Below, piece after piece: positions 26,901-34,606 of a stretch of DNA of 64,000 bases. The DNA lies in the NCBI GenBank assembly GCA_963724385.1, contig CAVRUJ010000001.1:2046001-2110000 (forward strand). Reading direction: 5' to 3'. Source of the stretch: DASXQK01 sp963724385 (lineage in GTDB: Bacteria; Pseudomonadota; Alphaproteobacteria; Dongiales; Dongiaceae). The position numbers and the translations under genes are program-made. Under the pieces are notes generated by a model. It was not told where the DNA came from and did not search any database. It was given only the letters and a program-made list of their open reading frames with translations. Each line of letters opens with the position of its first letter. The stretch's first letter is position 1.

Positions 26901-27992
26901 ATGAATCGCCTTGTTGTCGAGTTCCTCGCCGACCGCGGCCGATGCGGAAGACTCACTCTTTTCGACCTTCGCGGCCGCAGATTGTGTGGTCCCCTCCCGG
27001 TGGCCGGCCGGTCGACCAATTCCCTGGCTGCCGCCCATGGCAATCCCCGGCGCAATCCGATCTTGCGATACGGCGACACGCCTACCGGCAGCTACCGCCT
27101 CAGCCAAATCCTGAAGAGCGGCAAGGGGACGTCGCTGCCTGCGGCGGAATTCGGTCCGCATGGTGTTGCCGTTATCGAAGGGATCTCGGGCGCCGCGGCC
27201 ATGGCCGAGGCGAATGGCCGCTTCCACTTCCTCATCCAAGGGGGTCGGCGGGCCGCCAGCGGCGAGCTGCGGAGCACGGCCGGCGCGCTCCGCCTGGCGA
27301 ATGAGCATCTGCGCGTGCTGATGGCCGAGCTGCGACGGGCGGGGGAACTGCGCTGCGACATCGTCGAGGTGGAGGCGAGGGTGAACCTCGGTCCGGTCTT
27401 CGACGACGAGGCCTGTGCCGAGGAGGATCCGGTTCGCCTGCCGCGCGGCGATAGGGGAACGGAGAGGGTCTGGGCCGGGACTCCATCGCGCCGGAGCGCG
27501 CTGCGCGCCGGTGCCGCGGGCGCGGCGGGGCTGATGGCCTTGCGCCTGTCGGTCGCCTTCCTCGCCCTCGAAACGGAAAGGCCTGGTTCGGCCCTGGCCT
27601 ATGGGCTCCAGCCATCAGGCGGCAATACGCCGCCGCCGAGTCCGCCTGAGGCAACCACGACACCCCCGCCAACCCCGCCGGCCACCAGCACCGGAACCGT
27701 GACCAGCCCGACCCTGCAGCAATTACAGGATTTGAATTCGAATGGCGCCACACCGGGGACCCAGCCTTATATCGATACGCCGGGTCCGGGGACCGTCCAA
27801 GGTTCGAGTCCATCGGATGCGAAGGCGACCTATTTTCAAGAGATGAACGCGGCGGGCCAAATAGCCGACCCGTCGGCCAGGAACGCCGCCATCAATGCGG
27901 CGAACACCAAGTACTTCTCGACAATCGGCCAGCCAGCGCCGGCGACGCTCCCGACGACGAGCGTGCCCAGCGGCGGAAGCAGGTCCAAGTGA
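26901..27992 (+). CDS. L,D-transpeptidase-like protein with degenerate active site, membrane anchor and Pro-rich tail
   Basis: A 363-residue protein. Residues ~1-160 follow a proteobacterial YkuD-type pattern (GNPRRNPILRYGDTPTGSY, EFGPHGVAVIE, ANGRFHFLIQGG, LRSTAGALRLANEHL). The catalytic HG is Gln113-Gly and the catalytic Cys of S-x-GC-x-R is Ala129, so it should not crosslink peptidoglycan. There is no N-terminal signal. A twin-Arg and hydrophobic segment (~197-223, SRRSALRAGAAGAAG) is followed by a Pro/Thr-rich linker and a ~90-residue C-terminal region. The start was set at ATG 26901. Its stop overlaps the next small gene. Confidence 0.68.
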   Translation: MNRLVVEFLADRGRCGRLTLFDLRGRRLCGPLPVAGRSTNSLAAAHGNPRRNPILRYGDTPTGSYRLSQILKSGKGTSLPAAEFGPHGVAVIEGISGAAAMAEANGRFHFLIQGGRRAASGELRSTAGALRLANEHLRVLMAELRRAGELRCDIVEVEARVNLGPVFDDEACAEEDPVRLPRGDRGTERVWAGTPSRRSALRAGAAGAAGLMALRLSVAFLALETERPGSALAYGLQPSGGNTPPPSPPEATTTPPPTPPATSTGTVTSPTLQQLQDLNSNGATPGTQPYIDTPGPGTVQGSSPSDAKATYFQEMNAAGQIADPSARNAAINAANTKYFSTIGQPAPATLPTTSVPSGGSRSK

Positions 27993-28168
27993 CCTTGCCG
28001 TCGAAGGGCCAAGAGCCTGCCGAGAGCGAAGGTCACGATCCCGCTCGAGAGCTCGAGGCCGCGGTCGAAGCGCTTCTGTCTCATGTCGAGCCGGCGCCGA
28101 AGGGCCGCGGCCCGTCGCGCTGGGTCGCCAGCGACGATGAAACCACGGCTCCGGACAGCCTTTACTAG
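27989..28168 (+). CDS. 59-residue hypothetical protein, translationally coupled
   Basis: Starts with GTG at 27989, overlapping the previous stop as GTGA, and ends TAG at 28166-28168. The product is acidic and helical in the middle (RELEAAVEALLSHVEP) with a polar tail ending DDETTAPDSLY. Third codon positions are GC-rich. No cysteine, signal or membrane segment is present. No family was recognised. The overlap and composition are the only support. Confidence 0.45.
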   Translation: MTLPSKGQEPAESEGHDPARELEAAVEALLSHVEPAPKGRGPSRWVASDDETTAPDSLY

Positions 28169-28258
28169 GGGGGCGTCGGAAGACCCACGCGCGCTGCGAC
28201 TGCAATGGCCATCTGCTTCGCGGCATCCAAATCCTGACACGCCGCGCGAGATGCGGGC

Positions 28259-29962
28259 ATGAATATCCTTGGCATATCCTACAATTTCCATGACGCGGCC
28301 GCCTGTCTGCTGCGGGACGGCGCGGTCGTGGCGGCAGCGGAAGAAGAGCGGTTCAGCCGCATCAAGCACGACGCGGGCTTTCCCGCGCAAGCCATCGCCT
28401 ATTGCCTTGGCGAGGGTCGGATCGCGGCGAAGGATCTCGCCTGCGTCGCCTTCTATGAGAAGCCTGCCAGGAAGCTCGAGCGCGTTCTGCAGGTCGGCAA
28501 GGAACACATGCCGCAATCGGCGGCGCAAGTCGCCTCGCAATTTGCGCATCTGGTCGATCACGGGCTGCTCGTCCGGCAAGCGATCGATCGGAAGCTCGGC
28601 TTCGGAGGGCCGGTGTATTTCGCCCAGCATCATGTCTCGCATGCCGCTTCGGCCTTCTTCGCCTCTCCTTTCCACGAGGCAGCGGTGCTCGTGGTCGACG
28701 GCGTCGGCGAATGGGCGACCTGCACGGAGTTCTTCGGGTCGGGTGCGCGCCTCGACAGGCGCCGGGAGATCCGCTACCCGGATTCCCTCGGCCTGCTGTA
28801 TGCGAGCTTGACCGCCTACCTGGGCTTTCGCGTCAACGACGACGAATACAAGGTGATGGGCCTCGCCTCCTACGGCAAGCCGCGCTTCCGGCGCGAATTC
28901 GAGAAGCTGATCACCATTTTCGACGACGGCAGCTTCGCCCTCAACCCGCACTTCTTCTCCTACATGTATGACGCGACCTCGATGTATTCCTCGGCTCTGG
29001 TCGAACTGCTCGGGCCGGCGCGCGGGGCGGGGGAGCGGATCGAGGAGCGTCACCGGGACATCGCCGCCTCGCTTCAGGCCGTCACGGAGGAGGCCATGGT
29101 AGCGCTCGCCCGATCCTGCCTTGCCGCGACCGGCAGCCGGAACCTGTGCCTCGCCGGCGGCGTCGCCTACAACTGCGTCGCGAATTCGCAGGTCGTAGAG
29201 CGAGGCGGTTTCGAGGACGTCTTCGTTCAGCCCGCCGCCGGAGACAACGGAGCCGCGCTCGGCGCGGCGCTCTGGGCGCATCACGTCGTCCATGGCGCGG
29301 CTCGAATACCCCGGAGCTTCCAGGCGACGCTGGGCCCACGGTATGGCGAGGAAGAGATTCACCGCTGCCTCAGGGACCATGGGTTGTCCTTCCTGGTCCT
29401 TGATGAGGAGGAGCTTTGCCGACGCACGGCGCAACTCATCCAGCAGGACCTGATCGTCGGTTGGTTCCAGGGGCGGATGGAATTCGGGCCACGGGCTCTG
29501 GGCTCGCGGAGCATCCTGGCCAATCCCTGTTCGCCGCAGATGAGGGATGTCCTCAATGCACGCGTGAAATTCCGCGAGGACTTCCGTCCCTTCGCCCCGG
29601 CGGTGCCGGAGGAGCGGGCCGCCGAGTATTTCGAGCTCGACCGGCCCAGCCCCTTCATGCTGCTCGCGCCCCGCGTGCGGGCCGACCAGGCGGGCCGGAT
29701 CCCTTCCGTCACCCATGTCGATGGGACGGCGCGCGTCCAAACGGTCTCTCGGGAACAGAATCCTTTGTTTCACCGGCTGCTCGGCTGTTTCGGAGAACTG
29801 ACGGGCGTGCCCGTTCTCATCAACACCTCCTTCAATATCCGCGGGGAGCCCATCGTCTGCTCGCCCCAGGATGCGGTCAGATGCTTCCTCGGAACGGATA
29901 TCGATTTCCTGGCGATCGGCGCGTTCTTGGTGTCTAAGGAGCCCTATGACGGAGCCCGATGA
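28259..29962 (+). CDS. NodU/TobZ-family carbamoyltransferase
   Basis: A 567-residue carbamoyltransferase. In this family a YrdC/Kae1-related N-terminal part makes carbamoyl-AMP from carbamoyl phosphate and ATP, and the carbamoyl group passes to a hydroxyl of a sugar or antibiotic. Visible features are the N-terminal GISYNFHDAAACLL, the metal-binding HHVSHA (124-129), LVVDGVGEW, AGGVAYNC, and the C-terminal domain GRMEFGPRALGSRSILA. Length is normal for the family. It sits among glycosyltransferases and an SGNH hydrolase, so a glycan acceptor is likely (inference). Confidence 0.9.
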   Translation: MNILGISYNFHDAAACLLRDGAVVAAAEEERFSRIKHDAGFPAQAIAYCLGEGRIAAKDLACVAFYEKPARKLERVLQVGKEHMPQSAAQVASQFAHLVDHGLLVRQAIDRKLGFGGPVYFAQHHVSHAASAFFASPFHEAAVLVVDGVGEWATCTEFFGSGARLDRRREIRYPDSLGLLYASLTAYLGFRVNDDEYKVMGLASYGKPRFRREFEKLITIFDDGSFALNPHFFSYMYDATSMYSSALVELLGPARGAGERIEERHRDIAASLQAVTEEAMVALARSCLAATGSRNLCLAGGVAYNCVANSQVVERGGFEDVFVQPAAGDNGAALGAALWAHHVVHGAARIPRSFQATLGPRYGEEEIHRCLRDHGLSFLVLDEEELCRRTAQLIQQDLIVGWFQGRMEFGPRALGSRSILANPCSPQMRDVLNARVKFREDFRPFAPAVPEERAAEYFELDRPSPFMLLAPRVRADQAGRIPSVTHVDGTARVQTVSREQNPLFHRLLGCFGELTGVPVLINTSFNIRGEPIVCSPQDAVRCFLGTDIDFLAIGAFLVSKEPYDGAR

Positions 29963-30125
29963 CTGGCCTCGGCGCGTGACGCAGGCCGTTCTGGCGCTGG
30001 AAGCAACGCCGGCAGCGCCTGATTGGCTGGTGGCCGCTGCCCGCAGCAGCATCGCGGTGGCGCAAGGGCTTGCTCCGAAACCCGCGAAGCCGGCCCAGCC
30101 GACCGAGTTCTTCTATCCGCATTGA
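29946..30125 (+). CDS. 59-residue hypothetical protein overlapping carbamoyltransferase
   Basis: Starts MTEPDDWPRRVTQAVLALEA at 29946, inside the last 17 bases of the carbamoyltransferase gene, and ends FFYPH at 30125, 11 bases before the SGNH hydrolase start. It has an amphipathic helix (ALEATPAAPDWLVAAARSSI) and a Pro/Lys/Ala tail. The overlap and codon use support translation. It could be an accessory or linker protein of the flanking enzymes (inference); no family was recognised. Confidence 0.5.
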   Translation: MTEPDDWPRRVTQAVLALEATPAAPDWLVAAARSSIAVAQGLAPKPAKPAQPTEFFYPH

Positions 30126-30136
30126 GGGGCGGGCCG

Positions 30137-31981
30137 GTGCGAATCCTATCCGGCCGAGGCTACTGGTCGCCGCGCTCGCGGATCCCGCATTTGAGGCGGC
30201 TCGCGTTTGTCGGCAACTCATTCGTCTATGGTCAGGGCGTCGCGCCGGATGAAACTTTGCCGGCCTGTGCAGAGCGCCATCTGAACCAGATGGCGACCGG
30301 GTGGCCCATCGAAGCCGTCAATCTCGGGGTTTGCGGCTACAATATCTGGAACGCCTGGCAATCGTTCAGGAACTCTCCCCAGGTCTATGATGCCGTCGTG
30401 CTGACATTGTGCACCAATGATGCCGAATTGTTCGGTCGCAGCTACGGCGCGACTTACGGCCCGGGGCAGAGCGGACCGCTATGGCAACCCACCCATCGCT
30501 ACCACGAAAGCATCAGTGCCTGTTTTGACGACATGGCCTCCTTCACGCGATCGAACGATCTGCCGATCGCCGTCTGCTTCTACAACGTATGGCCCGGCCA
30601 GCCGTTGGCCGAGCAGGCGGGGAACCGGCACATCAGCAAGCTGATCGCCGATCTGTGCGCGGCGCGTGACATTGCCTACATCGATTTCTTCGCTCATTTC
30701 GCCGAGCGCAACCTGTCCCTCGATGTCTTGGTGGTGAGCGAGGCCGACCATCACCCCTCGAAGATGGCCCATGACACGGCCGCGCGGCACCTGGCGCTGA
30801 GCCTGCGGCAGCTCGGCTGGTTCGAGCGCATGGGCACGGCCACGTTCGCCCGCGTCGCCGACCGGATCCAGCTGGCGGCGCAGGATCTGGTCGGGAAGGA
30901 CTCCTATCCCTGCGATGTCGCGTATCGTTGGGCGGCGGGTGCATTGGAAGACAAACGCAGGGCTGCCAAGCGAATGCAATCTGCCTCGCTGGTCGCGGAC
31001 TTTGCGAGCCGCGCCGATCGGGTGGCGGCAGCGCTCGAGACTGCGCGTGTCCTTTGGCACGGCGGTGCCAGGGCTGCCGCGACAGGCGAGGAGGCCAGGG
31101 GCGGAGGGGGATATGGCTGGTGGCTTTGGCGCATCGACGAAGAAATGCTCAAGGTAGAGGAACTTTGCGCCACGATCGGCAAGGTCGAGCTGAATGGTTT
31201 GATCGCCGATCTGGCTTCGGCGCCGTCGCCGCCGGAAGATGGGACGATCCTCGGTGTGTTCGGCGACGCCTGTCTGGCACTGAGCCGCATTGATGCCGCG
31301 CTGAAGGCGGCCGGCAGCGCGCGCAGTTCGATGCGCCAGGCGATCATGGAATCCTGGCTGCAGTCGCCTGCGGATGTCGCCCGCGCCACATCCGACCTCG
31401 CCGATATCGACGCCTTGAGCGATCGGGCCGCAATTGCCGCGCAAGCCTTTCTCGCCATGTTGGAGAGGCTCGGCGCTCCCGCGGCAGAGGCCGCCGGTCG
31501 GTTGCCGCAGGCGGAGCACCGGCGTCTCGTCGGATTGCTGCGATTGAGCCTGGCCCGCGCGCTCCAGGACCTCGAGTCTGTCGAGAGGAAACTGGCATCG
31601 ATCACGGAACCGCCGGCGCCCGCGTCCGACGACAGCGTAATCGATGTTACCCTGGCTGCGGAAGTCGTCGAGGGGCGGCGTCCCTGCCGGGTGGAAGTAC
31701 GCGCAAGCTATCTGGCGCCACGCCGGATCATCTTGCGCGATCACCGCTATGTTCTACCGAAAGGCTCTTCTGCAGTCGTGACCTTTCGCCTGCCCGTGAT
31801 CTACGCGGGCTACTTGCTGCTGTCATTCGACTCCCCGGGGTCCATCGGCGGCAAGACCGCGGTCGAGCTGGTCAAAGTCGAGGTCCGGAATTCGATGGCC
31901 GAACGGCGCGGCCTCGATCGGGCCGCGTTCACCAAGCAGGCGAGTGGCAGCCTCGTTTCGCAGATCTTCTATCTGGTCTGA
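30137..31981 (+). CDS. SGNH/GDSL hydrolase with large unknown C-terminal region
   Basis: About 614 residues from GTG 30137, behind GGGGCGGG. Residues 21-230 carry SGNH blocks: FVGNSFVYG (nucleophile S28), LGVCGYN (block II Gly), LCTNDAEL (N94) and EADHHPSK (D204, H206, a D-x-H form as in acyl-transfer enzymes). It could hydrolyse or transfer an ester group, for example O-acetyl on a glycan. Residues ~270-500 are helical, and ~510-600 look beta-rich (VIDVTLAAEVVEGRRPCRV). No signal peptide is visible. The C-terminal part was not recognised. Confidence 0.68.
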   Translation: MRILSGRGYWSPRSRIPHLRRLAFVGNSFVYGQGVAPDETLPACAERHLNQMATGWPIEAVNLGVCGYNIWNAWQSFRNSPQVYDAVVLTLCTNDAELFGRSYGATYGPGQSGPLWQPTHRYHESISACFDDMASFTRSNDLPIAVCFYNVWPGQPLAEQAGNRHISKLIADLCAARDIAYIDFFAHFAERNLSLDVLVVSEADHHPSKMAHDTAARHLALSLRQLGWFERMGTATFARVADRIQLAAQDLVGKDSYPCDVAYRWAAGALEDKRRAAKRMQSASLVADFASRADRVAAALETARVLWHGGARAAATGEEARGGGGYGWWLWRIDEEMLKVEELCATIGKVELNGLIADLASAPSPPEDGTILGVFGDACLALSRIDAALKAAGSARSSMRQAIMESWLQSPADVARATSDLADIDALSDRAAIAAQAFLAMLERLGAPAAEAAGRLPQAEHRRLVGLLRLSLARALQDLESVERKLASITEPPAPASDDSVIDVTLAAEVVEGRRPCRVEVRASYLAPRRIILRDHRYVLPKGSSAVVTFRLPVIYAGYLLLSFDSPGSIGGKTAVELVKVEVRNSMAERRGLDRAAFTKQASGSLVSQIFYLV

Positions 31982-32343
31982 GCGGGAAGGATTATCGCCG
32001 TTGATGCCGACAGCGGATGGCTGGGTCGCCTTCAGCAAACCGGCAATCATTGACCTACCCCATGGAGGTCCGGGTCGCGCCGAATAAATCATTCTGTGGA
32101 AAGGCGGAGACGATGGGAATTGGCCCAGATTTTGACGTCGACCCCAAGGCCGCAGTCACCGTCGAGGTTGTTGCCGGGTGTCCGCGAGCGCTGGTCCGAT
32201 AGAGGCGCAATCCTTGCCGTTGCAATGTCTTGTTGGCCCAGGCGCGGCAGCAGTGGAATATGGCCATGGTCCGGCGACCCGACAATCGTCTTTCGGCCGT
32301 GAAGGCGGCTTGACTCGCATTGGCTTGGAACAATGAGGGGAAC
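31982..32343. other. intergenic region before dioxygenase gene
   Basis: About 360 bases. A weak open frame from ATG 32062 (46 residues) and minus-strand frames were seen, but none is convincing. A TTGACT hexamer near 32310 lies shortly before the downstream gene without a clear -10 partner. Confidence 0.35.
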
Positions 32344-33273
32344 ATGACCGACGGTGATCTTTCTCTGCGCCACGGCATGATTGGAACCCTGTTTCCTGCG
32401 CCGACGCCGAACGATTTGCGCAATCGCTTGACGCCACTGCAGCTGCGTCAATTTCACGAGCAGGGCTACGTTGCAGGGATCCGAATTCTTGACGACCGCC
32501 AGGTCGACGCGCTGCTGGCGGAGCTCGAGCCCTGGGTGCGGCCCGCCCATCCGAAGCGGGAACTGTGGTACGAATATCGGGCCAATGCCTCGACGGACCC
32601 CGGCCGGTCGATGCTGCATGCCTCAGGAGCCTGGCGCATCGGCACCGCCTTCCACGACCTCCTATGGCATGACGCCGTCGTCACGCCGGCGCAGCAGCTC
32701 TTGGGTGGCGCCGTCCGCTTCATGCAAGACCAGCTGTTCTGCAAGCCGCCCCATCGGGGCGGCGTGGTCGCTTGGCATCAGGACTACTCCTATTGGACCT
32801 TCGCCCAGCCAATGGGGCATGTCACCTGTTGGATCGCGCTCGACGATGTGACGATCGAAAACGGCTGCTTGTGCTATATCCCGGGCAGCCATCGCTGGGG
32901 TTTGTTGCCGATGACCGGTCTCACAGGCGAGATGGGCGCCATCGACACGGTGCTGTCGGCGGAGCAACGGGCGGCGTTCCGGGCCGAGCCCATCGAATTG
33001 AAGCGCGGCGAGGCGAGCTTCCATCACCCGCTGCTCATCCATGGCTCGCACGACAACCGGTCGCCGCGGTCCCGGCGCGCGACCGTGCTTAATCTGATGC
33101 GGGATGGCACCCGGGCGGCGGCCGAAGAGCCGGAGGTAGAGGGCCTGCCGGCATTCATGGTCCGACCCACCGAGGAAACTGTCTTCTACAACACTGATGA
33201 ACCCCCCAAGGGCCGTGTGCTCGACGGTCGCTATTTCCCCTTGCTCAGCTGCCCACCGTCGCGCGATGGCTGA
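32344..33273 (+). CDS. phytanoyl-CoA dioxygenase (PhyH) family protein
   Basis: A 309-residue Fe(II)/2-oxoglutarate oxygenase. The triad is H145-x-D147 in AWHQDYSYW and a distal His in LLIHGSHDNRSP (H233 or H236), with a nearby Arg for 2-oxoglutarate. CWIALDDVTIENGCLCYIPGSH is the family core. Members hydroxylate small molecules such as ectoine, fatty acids or antibiotic precursors; the substrate here is unknown. GAGGGG precedes the ATG at 32344. It may finish the glycan-type gene run and is followed by a strong hairpin. Confidence 0.85.
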   Translation: MTDGDLSLRHGMIGTLFPAPTPNDLRNRLTPLQLRQFHEQGYVAGIRILDDRQVDALLAELEPWVRPAHPKRELWYEYRANASTDPGRSMLHASGAWRIGTAFHDLLWHDAVVTPAQQLLGGAVRFMQDQLFCKPPHRGGVVAWHQDYSYWTFAQPMGHVTCWIALDDVTIENGCLCYIPGSHRWGLLPMTGLTGEMGAIDTVLSAEQRAAFRAEPIELKRGEASFHHPLLIHGSHDNRSPRSRRATVLNLMRDGTRAAAEEPEVEGLPAFMVRPTEETVFYNTDEPPKGRVLDGRYFPLLSCPPSRDG

Positions 33274-33321
33274 CCCGGCGGTTCAGCCATTCGTCCAATT
33301 GGCGGCAAGACTGACAAAGAA

Positions 33322-33349
33322 GAAGCCCTCGATCCTGATCGAGGGCTTC
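33322..33349. terminator. strong hairpin downstream of PhyH gene
   Basis: A perfect 13-bp inverted repeat, gaagccctcgatc / gatcgagggcttc, with a 2-base gap, 48 bases after the PhyH stop. There is no long T-run on either strand, so it may act as a Rho-assisted terminator or 3'-stabilising hairpin for this transcript. Confidence 0.6.
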
Positions 33350-33500
33350 TGCATCAACTGGAGGGGGACTCCGATGCGTCTCTGAAGGAGACACCCGCAC
33401 TTTAACGCGCGGAAAAATGACCGCGTTGATCTGAATCAACTTTGCCGAACATGATGGGAGTAGCCTGCCTAACGCGTCCTACTTTGCAGGGAGAAACCCA

Positions 33501-33920
33501 ATGCCGAAATTGCTGCCTTGGACAAGCGTCGAAGTTGGCGATCTGGACATCTTTGCTCCGGCGGTGCCCTGCCTGTTCGTTTACACTTGGTACATGGATG
33601 GCGAACCGGACAGCACCGTGACCTATTTCTGGCAAGACGAGGACACCGGGGTCATCCACAACGAGCTTCTGTTCAATGCCCCCGTGTCCTACGAAGAGGC
33701 GATGGACTGGGCGCAACAGCATGCCGCCGCGAGCGACATCGAGCGCATCCACGTCCGGCACGCAAGGTCGAAGGCAGTCCGGCCCAGCCGCAGAAAAGCG
33801 GCTCGGGCAGCTTCGAAGGGTCGACCGGCGGCGGCAAAGGGCCGCTCTGCGGCCAAGCCGAAAGCTCGGTCTGCCAAGGCAAGGCGCAAGCGGTCAACCA
33901 AGGCGGCGTCCAAGGGATAG
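33501..33920 (+). CDS. hypothetical protein with histone H1-like basic tail
   Basis: A 139-residue protein with AGGGAG before the ATG. Residues 1-86 form an acidic, aromatic-rich domain (CLFVYTWYMDGEPD, TYFWQDEDTGV, YEEAMDWAQQHAA). Residues 87-139 are almost only Lys, Arg, Ala, Ser, Pro and Gly, with SRRKAARAASKG and AKARRKRSTKAASKG, like bacterial H1/AlgP-type tails. The tail may bind DNA or RNA while the head binds another partner (inference). The head family was not recognised. Confidence 0.65.
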   Translation: MPKLLPWTSVEVGDLDIFAPAVPCLFVYTWYMDGEPDSTVTYFWQDEDTGVIHNELLFNAPVSYEEAMDWAQQHAAASDIERIHVRHARSKAVRPSRRKAARAASKGRPAAAKGRSAAKPKARSAKARRKRSTKAASKG

Positions 33921-33988
33921 CCTCGGTTTCCGCACCCGACAGCCAGTCAGCCGACAGCCGGCCGGCTTTTCAAGCTGGAGTTGCCGAG

Positions 33989-34471
33989 CTATCGCGGGTT
34001 CGATGACAAGCGGCTGTTCAGCGCTGCAAGATAAGGACCGAGCTGGCGAATCTCAGCGAGATGCGCCGTAGACAGACCGGACAATATCCGCTCGGCCTTG
34101 GCCGTCAGAAACACCCGTACGCGGCGGCGATCCCTGGGATCGGTCTTGCGCTTGACCAGGCCCAACCGTCCGAGCCGGTCGACGAGCTCGACCACGCTAT
34201 GATGACGTAGCAGGAGACGATCGGCGAGGTCGCCGACCGTGACTTCGTCTCCGCCGGCAAAGCCCTTGATCGCCAGGAGTGCCTGATGTTGCTGGGGCGT
34301 CAGGCCGGCCGCGCGCGCCGCGGCCTGGCTGAAATCCAGGAACTTGCGGAGCGCGTTGCGAAAATCCGCCAGGGCCACGTAGTCCGCTTTGGTGATCGTC
34401 AGCGCCGCGCCGGCGGCGCCGGTTGCCGGCGGTTGCCGGCGCTGCGCTCGCCCCGTCCTGCTCTTCTTCAT
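33989..34471 (-). CDS. MarR family transcriptional regulator
   Basis: About 160 residues. A winged-helix domain is clear: LTPQQHQALLAIKG, EVTVGDLADRLLLRHHSVVELVDRL (recognition helix) and LVKRKTDPRDRRRVRVFLT (wing with the family DxRxxR). The N-terminal 30 residues are basic and Ala-rich. The gene diverges from a ClC chloride channel across a 135-base region holding an inverted repeat, so it probably represses the channel gene and itself. The start at 34471 has AGAGG upstream. Confidence 0.88.
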   Translation of the reverse strand: MKKSRTGRAQRRQPPATGAAGAALTITKADYVALADFRNALRKFLDFSQAAARAAGLTPQQHQALLAIKGFAGGDEVTVGDLADRLLLRHHSVVELVDRLGRLGLVKRKTDPRDRRRVRVFLTAKAERILSGLSTAHLAEIRQLGPYLAALNSRLSSNPR

Positions 34472-34500
34472 CTTTGGCCTCTCGCATCTGTCGGTCGATG

Positions 34501-34528
34501 TTGAAAGTACATCGTAGTACGATATATA
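34501..34528 (+). promoter_or_regulatory. clc promoter with MarR-type operator in the spacer
   Basis: TTGAAA (34501-34506) and TATATA (34523-34528) are separated by 16 bases, a good sigma70-type promoter reading toward the ClC gene at 34607. The perfect inverted repeat ATCGTA-G-TACGAT (34511-34523) fills the spacer and touches the -10. Its size and location between marR and clc fit a MarR-dimer operator that would block RNA polymerase. Binding itself is inference. Confidence 0.6.
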
Positions 34529-34606
34529 AGGTCCGTCTCTCGGAACGACCCGGATACGGCGTGGCGCCGTTTTTCGCTCAACGGCACGCGCTTGCAACGG
34601 AGAAAC

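Noticed and set aside
27836..30052. 738-codon open frame on the minus strand
   Set aside because: It is opposite the carbamoyltransferase gene, whose motifs are unambiguous.
32062..32202. Possible 46-residue protein starting MEVRVAPNKSFCGKAE
   Set aside because: The codon composition is only moderately coding-like, and no ribosome site or family supports it.
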